A DNA stretch of 64,000 nucleotides from Comamonadaceae bacterium (GTDB lineage Bacteria > Pseudomonadota > Gammaproteobacteria > Burkholderiales > Burkholderiaceae_C), in assembly GCA_947447975.1 (NCBI GenBank), contig CANFLU010000011.1, forward strand, positions 1 to 64,000, in the 5' to 3' direction. The translations under genes and the position numbers were made by a program. The notes beneath the pieces are model-generated. The model ran no database searches. It saw only the letters and a program-made list of their open reading frames with translations, and was not told the DNA's origin. How positions within the stretch are numbered: the first letter of the stretch is position 1; each line of letters opens with the position of its first letter. Shown in pieces: positions 57,654 through 64,000 of this stretch.

Positions 57654-59195
57654 ATGCATGCGCCACTGACCATCCGCATGCATGCGGCCGATAACGTGGC
57701 CATCGTCGCCAACGATGGTGGACTGGCCGCAGGCACCGTACTGGCGGACGGACTCACGCTGGTAGACCGCGTGCCACAAGGCCACAAGGTGGCGCTGCGT
57801 GCCATTTCAAAAGACGCCGCGGTGCTGCGTTACAACGTACCCATTGGCTTTGCCATGAAAGACATTGCGGCGGGCACGTGGGTGCACGAGCGGCTTTTGC
57901 ACATGCCTGCTGCGCGCGCGCTCCATGACTTGCCGCAATCGACGGCTCCGGCCTGGGTCGATGAGCCGCTCACGGGCTATACGTTTGAAGGCTACCGCAA
58001 TGCCGATGGCTCGGTCGGTACGCGCAATATTTTGGCCATCACCACGACGGTACAGTGCGTCGCTGGTGTCGTGGAGTTTGCGGTTAAGCGCATCAAAGCC
58101 GAGTTGCTGCCGCGCTTTCCCCATGTCGACGATGTCGTGGGACTCGAACACAGCTACGGTTGCGGTGTGGCTATTGACGCGCCCGATGCCATCATCCCCA
58201 TCCGTACCCTGCGCAACATCAGCCGCAACCCCAACTTCGGTGGTGAGGTGATGGTGGTCAGCCTAGGCTGCGAGAAGCTGCAGCCCGAACGCCTGCTACC
58301 TCCTGGAAGTATTGCGCTGCAATCCGGTGAGGCGCTGGACGTCGTCTGTTTGCAGTCGCAATCCCACGTCGGTTTTATGTCTATGGTGGACTCCATCTTG
58401 GCCTCTGCCCAAAAGCATTTGGAACGACTCAATGCGCGACGCCGTGAGACCGTGCCGGCCAGCGAACTCCTGGTGGGTGTGCAGTGCGGGGGCAGCGACG
58501 CGTTTTCCGGCGTTACGGCCAACCCGGCAGTGGGTTTTTGCACCGACCTGCTAGTGCGCGCAGGCGCGACCGTCCTGTTTTCCGAAACCACCGAGGTGCG
58601 CGACGCCGTGGAGCAAATGACAGCGCGCGCCACCACGCCAGCAGTAGCCCAAGCCATGGCCCGTGAGATGGCCTGGTATGACGCCTACCTAGGGCGCGGC
58701 CAAGCCGATCGCAGTGCCAACACCACGCCCGGCAACAAGGCCGGTGGCCTATCCAATATCGTCGAAAAAGCCATGGGCTCCATCATCAAGTCCGGCACAG
58801 CGCCCATCAGCGCCGTGCTGTCGCCCGGTGAAAAAGCCAACAGCAAAGGGCTGATCTACGCCGCTACGCCTGCCAGTGATTTCATCTGCGGCACTTTGCA
58901 ACTGGCCGCTGGCATGAACATGCATGTGTTCACCACCGGCCGCGGCACGCCTTATGGCCTGGCCGAGTGTCCGGTCATCAAGGTGGCAACGCGTACCGAG
59001 TTAGCCACCCGTTGGCATGACCTGATGGACCTCAACGCCGGGCGTATCGCCGAGGGCAAGGCCACGATAGCCGAGGTGGGCTGGGAACTGTTTCACCTGT
59101 TGCTGGCAGTGGCCAGCGGCGAGAAAAAGACCTGGGCAGAGCACTGGAAATTGCATAACGCCCTGGTGCTTTTCAACCCCGCACCCATTACCTAA
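57654..59195 (+). CDS. garD: Galactarate/altronate dehydratase family (UxaA/GarD)
   Basis: SAF-like N-terminus; [59 protein letters not shown]. Confidence 0.88.
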   Translation: MHAPLTIRMHAADNVAIVANDGGLAAGTVLADGLTLVDRVPQGHKVALRAISKDAAVLRYNVPIGFAMKDIAAGTWVHERLLHMPAARALHDLPQSTAPAWVDEPLTGYTFEGYRNADGSVGTRNILAITTTVQCVAGVVEFAVKRIKAELLPRFPHVDDVVGLEHSYGCGVAIDAPDAIIPIRTLRNISRNPNFGGEVMVVSLGCEKLQPERLLPPGSIALQSGEALDVVCLQSQSHVGFMSMVDSILASAQKHLERLNARRRETVPASELLVGVQCGGSDAFSGVTANPAVGFCTDLLVRAGATVLFSETTEVRDAVEQMTARATTPAVAQAMAREMAWYDAYLGRGQADRSANTTPGNKAGGLSNIVEKAMGSIIKSGTAPISAVLSPGEKANSKGLIYAATPASDFICGTLQLAAGMNMHVFTTGRGTPYGLAECPVIKVATRTELATRWHDLMDLNAGRIAEGKATIAEVGWELFHLLLAVASGEKKTWAEHWKLHNALVLFNPAPIT

Positions 59196-59241
59196 TGCAC
59201 ACGGCAAGCCCGATTCCCACCAACACCACGCAGCAAACGCT

Positions 59242-60033
59242 ATGACACAAAAAACACCTTACCAGCCCTTTCCCAACACCTTTAAGCAGGCACTCCTGGC
59301 CGGTCAGCCGCTGATTGGCTGCTGGTGCTCTTTAGCCAATCCGATCAGCACCGAAGTCCTGGGCGTCGCGGGCTTTGACTGGATCCTGCTCGATGGGGAA
59401 CACTCACCCAATGACGTCATCAGCTTTGTTCCACAACTGATGGCGCTCAAGGACAGCCGCAGTGCGCCCGTGGTACGCCCGACCAGTAACAACGCGGTGG
59501 AAATCAAGCGTTTGCTCGACGCTGGCTTTTACAACTTCCTGATTCCCATGGTGCACAGTGCCGACGATGCCGCCGCGGCGGTAGCCGCCACGCGCTATCC
59601 ACCCCAGGGAATTCGCGGTGTGTCGGTAGCCCAGCGTAGCAATCGCTATGGCACCGTGCCCAACTACTTTCAGGAAATCAATCGGCACATTACCGTGGCG
59701 GTGCAAATTGAAAGCCCACAGGGGGTGGCGGCGGTAGAGGCGATCGCAAGCACGCCAGGCGTGGACTGCATTTTTGTTGGGCCGTCCGATCTGGCTGCCA
59801 CCTATGGCCATTTGGGCAACGCCGCGCACCCAGAGGTGCAGACCGCCATTGCGCACATCTTGGCAGCCTGCAAGCGCACCGGTGTTGCCAGCGGCATACT
59901 GGCCCCGGTGGAAGCCGATGCCCGCCGGTATATGGAACTGGGCGCCACGCTGGTCGCCGTGGGCAGTGATTTGGGGGTGTTCCGCAGCGCCACGCAAGCG
60001 CTCAAAGACCGCTACATCAACCAAAGCGCTTAA
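59242..60033 (+). CDS. garL: HpcH/HpaI aldolase, 2-dehydro-3-deoxyglucarate aldolase-like
   Basis: [66 protein letters not shown]. Confidence 0.88.
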   Translation: MTQKTPYQPFPNTFKQALLAGQPLIGCWCSLANPISTEVLGVAGFDWILLDGEHSPNDVISFVPQLMALKDSRSAPVVRPTSNNAVEIKRLLDAGFYNFLIPMVHSADDAAAAVAATRYPPQGIRGVSVAQRSNRYGTVPNYFQEINRHITVAVQIESPQGVAAVEAIASTPGVDCIFVGPSDLAATYGHLGNAAHPEVQTAIAHILAACKRTGVASGILAPVEADARRYMELGATLVAVGSDLGVFRSATQALKDRYINQSA

Positions 60034-60142
60034 ACTCCCTGCCCATTGGGCCTAACGCTTATCGCATTGGCTACCCTATCGACTGCAATCGAATGGCATA
60101 CACCTATTTATTTTTCGTTGAACATCACTGGGAACACTAGCA

Positions 60143-60475
60143 ATGAACTTTTTTAATGGCGCAGACACCCCTTGGCGTGAGTTGGGAGACGGCATTCGCC
60201 GCAAAGTGGTCGGACATACACCGCAACTGATGTCGGTAATTATGGAGTTTGACAAAGGTGCTGTCGGCACCCCCCACTCGCACGAAATACATGACCAAAT
60301 TGCCTATGTGGTCGCGGGCTCTTTTGAAGCCATCATCGACGGCCAAATACGGGTACTAAAGGTCGGAGACGCTTTTATCGCGCCGCACTTCACCAGCCAC
60401 GGTGTCACGGCCTTGGAGGACAAAAGCCGATTGCTGGACCAATTCTCTCCAGTCCGGGAGGACTACTTGGAATGA
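60143..60475 (+). CDS. kdgF: Cupin-domain KdgF-like protein (unsaturated uronate linearisation)
   Basis: Small cupin with metal motif GTPHSHEIHDQIAYVVAGSFEAIIDGQIRVLKVGDAFIAPHFTSHGV. Confidence 0.85.
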   Translation: MNFFNGADTPWRELGDGIRRKVVGHTPQLMSVIMEFDKGAVGTPHSHEIHDQIAYVVAGSFEAIIDGQIRVLKVGDAFIAPHFTSHGVTALEDKSRLLDQFSPVREDYLE

Positions 60476-60557
60476 TGGCGCTGGCTGCTATGGGGAAACA
60501 TATATCGGCCGCTTCTTCGATCCGCTTGCAACCGGTGATGGGCCTTCGAAAGCATTG

Positions 60558-61457
60558 ATGGGTTTTGTTCGCGTCATCCCGGTTTGTTTTGCCTTGTTCG
60601 TGACATGGCCGCTTGCAAACGCCGCCGAACGTCCCAATGGCGTCTTCGGAAACACGCTATGCCTCAATGCGGATCCAAGCCATGCCCTAGGCACGTACGC
60701 GCTCATTGAAAAAGTGTTGGGCTCCGGCGCGATTGAGTCGCCCAGTGATGGCCTTAGCGATCCCAAACGCCCGCACATTATTTCTGTGCCAGGCGACCTT
60801 GTGGTGGGTCCCCATTTTTCGGTTCTGGCCAATGAGCCCAACGATGTGAACCTAGACCGGGTGCCCATGTCCATGGGAGGCGACAGATCACGAACGGAGA
60901 TCAAGCTTGCGCCCAGTTCTGGTGGAAACCAGGACGCTTTCAAAGCGCGCGAAGGCGATACTTTCGTATACGCATGGCGCTTCAAGATCAGCCCCGCCAT
61001 GAAGTTTTCAAGCAGCTTTACGCACCTGCATCAAATCAAAGCCTACGGTGGAGATTTTTCTGGCGCGCCGCTGATTACCTTTACGCCCGTGTCAAATGGC
61101 CAGATGGAAATTCGTTATGTCGGCGATCACCAATCTGATTCCTCGACGTCCCGCAAACTTCAGGCCATCGCATTGCAGGGACTCGCAGGTCAATGGTTAG
61201 ATGTACGCGAGCAGATTACCTATTCCAATACCGTAGGACGGTACCTTTTGAGCATCATCGACCAGCAAGGGCAAGAACGTGTCCATTTGGATCTATCGGG
61301 GCTTGCGCTATGGCGTCACGGTGCGGACCATATGCGGCCCAAATGGGGCATCTACAGGCGCCATCACCCCGCACTCAATCAGCATGCAGACGATGTGGTC
61401 GACTTTGCAAATTTTGCGATAACACGCGGTAGCGTTCCAGACACAAACTGCCGTTAG
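60558..61457 (+). CDS. Exported putative polysaccharide lyase-like protein (PF14099/heparin-lyase-like jelly-roll)
   Basis: Signal MGFVRVIPVCFALFVTWPLANAA; GGDRSRTEIKL, FVYAWRFKISPAMKFSSSFTHLHQIKAYGG, LRPKWGIYRR-like segment (MRPKWGIYRRHHP). Start ATG 60558. Confidence 0.55.
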   Translation: MGFVRVIPVCFALFVTWPLANAAERPNGVFGNTLCLNADPSHALGTYALIEKVLGSGAIESPSDGLSDPKRPHIISVPGDLVVGPHFSVLANEPNDVNLDRVPMSMGGDRSRTEIKLAPSSGGNQDAFKAREGDTFVYAWRFKISPAMKFSSSFTHLHQIKAYGGDFSGAPLITFTPVSNGQMEIRYVGDHQSDSSTSRKLQAIALQGLAGQWLDVREQITYSNTVGRYLLSIIDQQGQERVHLDLSGLALWRHGADHMRPKWGIYRRHHPALNQHADDVVDFANFAITRGSVPDTNCR

Positions 61458-61495
61458 CGGCGGGGTGGCGCCCACTGCGGCCCGCCGGCCCTCCC

Positions 61496-62332
61496 TCAAG
61501 CGTCCAGTGGAAATTGGGTGCAGCCCAGGCGCGTAGAGATGTCGCGACTGGCATCTTTGAGCATTGCTACCACTTCGGACTTGCGTGCATCGTCGTAACG
61601 AAAGATCGGAAATGAGATGCTCATACCGGCCACGGGGTGGTTGAGCCGGTCAAAAATAGGTATGCCAATGCAGCGGATGTGGTCGTCAAACTCTTCTTGG
61701 TCTTCTGCAAAACCTTGGGCTTTTACTTTGCGCAGCTCTTCTTCATACTGGCTGATGGTGGTGATGGTTTTTTCTCGGTAGGGCATGAAATCGACGCCCT
61801 TGAGCACCAAGGCGCGCCGATCGGGGTGTTCCCAAGCCATCAGTACCTTGCCAATGGCGGTACAGTGCAGTGGCGCACGCCGCCCGATGCGCGAGTACAT
61901 GCCCAACGTATGGTTCGAATCCACCTTGTGGATGTAAATAATTTCGCTTTCTATCAAGGCACCCAGATGAATCGTCTCGCCGGTTTTGTCAGCCAGGATT
62001 TGCATATGGTGCTTGGCGAGGTCGACCACCTCCGGTTGCTGCAGGGCTTTCGTTCCCAACTCATACACCTTCATGGTCAGGCCATAGCGCTCGCTGTCGG
62101 GCTCCTGACGGACATAGCCGAGCATCATGATGGTTTGCAAAAACCGGTACACGGTGGCCTTGGGCATAGACAGGCGCACCGATAACTCAGAGATACCAGT
62201 CTCTGGGCGCTCTGAGAGCGCCTGCAAGATCCCAAAAACCTTGAGCACTGCAGCAACGGATTCAGGCTGCTTGTATTCGGACGTATCGTCTTCGATGGTG
62301 GACATTGTGGTGGTACGGGCTAAAGCGCGCAT
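61496..62332 (-). CDS. IclR-family transcriptional regulator (KdgR-like)
   Basis: HTH AVLKVFGILQALSERPETGISELSVRLSMPKATVYRFLQTIMMLGYVRQEPDSERYGL plus IclR effector domain. Confidence 0.92.
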   Translation of the reverse strand: MRALARTTTMSTIEDDTSEYKQPESVAAVLKVFGILQALSERPETGISELSVRLSMPKATVYRFLQTIMMLGYVRQEPDSERYGLTMKVYELGTKALQQPEVVDLAKHHMQILADKTGETIHLGALIESEIIYIHKVDSNHTLGMYSRIGRRAPLHCTAIGKVLMAWEHPDRRALVLKGVDFMPYREKTITTISQYEEELRKVKAQGFAEDQEEFDDHIRCIGIPIFDRLNHPVAGMSISFPIFRYDDARKSEVVAMLKDASRDISTRLGCTQFPLDA

Positions 62333-62344
62333 TGTCCCCTATTC

Positions 62345-64000
62345 CTAAGGGATGCGGCCGGCACCGGCACCTTGGCGGATGCGCGCCTCCAAGCCACTGG
62401 TTGCCTCCAGCGGCAAATGCAGGCTTGGATGCCAGCCAACGTTCGCCGACCACGGGACTTGCGGCACCATGGCCTGCAGCCCGGACAAAAGCGCCACGGA
62501 CTCTCCGTTGACCACAGAATCTCGGTCGAGGAAGCGCTCGCCTTTGAGGGGGCGGGCAATGCTAGCTACCGGTACGTCTGGGGCCAGCGACCAACTATTG
62601 CGTTCACTGACAATGGCTGAGCGGTAGCCCACGCGCAGCGAATAGCCAAATGGGTAAGGCCCAGTTTTGCTACCCGTAAACAAATTGTTGTACACATGAA
62701 CCTGGCCGTACCGTACGCGCGGCGTCCGTTCTTTGACCGCGTCATACCAGTTATGGTGAAAACTAACCCGGAGCTTGTCCTGGTCGAGTGATTGGCTGTC
62801 GCTGCTACCCACCAGCGTGACTTTGTCATGGTGGTGGAAATAGTTCCAGGATACCGTGATCCAGTTGGATTGCTGTGTGATGTCCAGGAGCCCGTCATGG
62901 CGTTGCACCGGACGCCCGAATACGGAGGGCTCGAGGTCATCGGTGCGGTCACCGTCGTCAAAGCTGCAATGGTCTACCCAAATATGGCTGGAGCGGCGGA
63001 TGGTGATGTTGTCGTACTCCGAGTTCCATTCGCCATCAGCGTTGTCTTTAGGGTCCCAGGCGGGAAAATAGTCGTACGCATCCGAAAAATGGATGTTGCG
63101 GATGATGACGTTGTCCACCCGATCCAGGCTCAGCGTGCCAAAGACGATCTGCGCATCGCTACCAAACCCGATGATGCTAGTGTTGGACGGGACATGGAGT
63201 ACCGTGTGTGCGGCTTGGTTACGCGCTGAGCGCTGGCGGGCGTCCTCCTGGGGGCCTTGGGGCAGTTTCTTTCCCCAAACGGCGGGGTCAAAAGCGGCCT
63301 GGAAGGCGGCCGGATCCCAAGCCGGGTCGCGGAAATCGTCCAGGCCCAAAGAACGACCCGATGCGTCGGCGCTGAGGTCGATGCGCCCGATGACGTGCAC
63401 AATTTTCGGCTTATCGCCAGCGCTAAAGGCGCGCAGCACATCGCCGCGGCTGCGGGCGATAAATACCGCGACAGGCGCCGCCGAGGCGCCGCCTTGGGTG
63501 CCGCCTTGGGCGCTGCCCCATCCGTCTTTTTCCGGGAGTATGGCAGTGGCCAAAGTGGCGAGCGCAGGAACTTTGGTATTGTTCCACTCACCCATACGAT
63601 TCGCCTCGGGGCCCATGTCACTAAAGGGGCGGCGCGAGGTAGACGGTCCCCAGCCGTGGAAATGGGGCCCGAGTTGGCTGTCGCGGATTAGGGCTTGCCC
63701 ATTGGGCGATACGCCGCTTTGCCAGGCGCCCTTGGGCACGCCGAAGTCCCAAGCCCGACCCAGCGAAATACTGGCATCGCGCACACCGCCTTCGGCGAGT
63801 AATCGACTGTTATGCACCAGCATGCCTAGGGTGCGTTGTGCCGCCGTGCTTGGTGCCAGGACATGGCCGCCCGAGCCGGGAGTGCGCCGGTGTGCACGAC
63901 TGAGAATCAGCGATTGCTCAATAACCAAAGTGGCCGGGCCGAAGATGAAATCGACATCGCCGGCGATCAGGCTGTTGCGCACATAGACGCGGTCGCCAGC
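62345..64000 (-). CDS. Pectinesterase (CE8) - pectate lyase (PL1) fusion, N-terminally truncated by the window end
   Basis: N-terminal visible part RVYVRNSLIAGDVDFIFGPATLVIEQS and SLGRAWD are CE8 motifs; C-terminal part has PL1 motifs (SIIGFGSDAQIVFGTLSLDRVDNVIIRNIHFSD, HIWVDHCSFDDG, LVGSSDSQSLDQDKLRVSFHHNWYDAVKERTPRVRYGQVHVYNN). Confidence 0.9.
   Translation of the reverse strand, partial: AGDRVYVRNSLIAGDVDFIFGPATLVIEQSLILSRAHRRTPGSGGHVLAPSTAAQRTLGMLVHNSRLLAEGGVRDASISLGRAWDFGVPKGAWQSGVSPNGQALIRDSQLGPHFHGWGPSTSRRPFSDMGPEANRMGEWNNTKVPALATLATAILPEKDGWGSAQGGTQGGASAAPVAVFIARSRGDVLRAFSAGDKPKIVHVIGRIDLSADASGRSLGLDDFRDPAWDPAAFQAAFDPAVWGKKLPQGPQEDARQRSARNQAAHTVLHVPSNTSIIGFGSDAQIVFGTLSLDRVDNVIIRNIHFSDAYDYFPAWDPKDNADGEWNSEYDNITIRRSSHIWVDHCSFDDGDRTDDLEPSVFGRPVQRHDGLLDITQQSNWITVSWNYFHHHDKVTLVGSSDSQSLDQDKLRVSFHHNWYDAVKERTPRVRYGQVHVYNNLFTGSKTGPYPFGYSLRVGYRSAIVSERNSWSLAPDVPVASIARPLKGERFLDRDSVVNGESVALLSGLQAMVPQVPWSANVGWHPSLHLPLEATSGLEARIRQGAGAGRIP

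Noticed and set aside
1-64000. Mobile elements, integrases, CRISPR arrays, toxin-antitoxin, restriction or phage-defence systems
   Set aside because: None of the ORFs carries such features and no direct-repeat arrays were seen; the interesting content is metabolic.

Overview
The window looks like a chromosomal segment of a betaproteobacterium (Burkholderiales/Comamonadaceae-like, inferred from protein style only). It is densely coded, with no rRNA, tRNA, CRISPR array, integrase or transposase that I could recognise. Four blocks are visible. (1) About 0-9 kb: putrescine/agmatine uptake and catabolism (PotF/H/I-like ABC parts, aminotransferase, PuuA, PuuB, agmatinase), then an EamA transporter, an RraA-like protein and an H1-tailed SWIB protein. 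(2) About 9.9-21 kb: methylated-amine catabolism, with a non-pyrrolysine MttB-family methyltransferase, a dimethylglycine dehydrogenase-like flavoprotein and heterotetrameric sarcosine oxidase (soxB-D-A-G). (3) About 26-46.9 kb: the most interesting block, a sulfated-polyuronide utilisation locus. It has four exported Cys-type S1 sulfatases, a putatively lipoprotein formylglycine-generating enzyme, two exported alginate-lyase-family proteins, a TonB-dependent receptor, a LacI regulator, and a translationally coupled sugar ABC transporter operon ending in a 603-aa signal-less protein I cannot assign to a family. TAAACGTTTA-type palindromes lie upstream of the main transcription units. (4) About 48-64 kb: pectin/uronate degradation (PL10, KdgF, a PF14099-like putative lyase, a CE8-PL1 fusion truncated by the window edge) and the oxidative uronate pathway (Udh, lactonase, GudD, GarD, GarL, TRAP transporter, GntR and IclR regulators). 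All assignments come from reading the sequence and translations; no database search was run.
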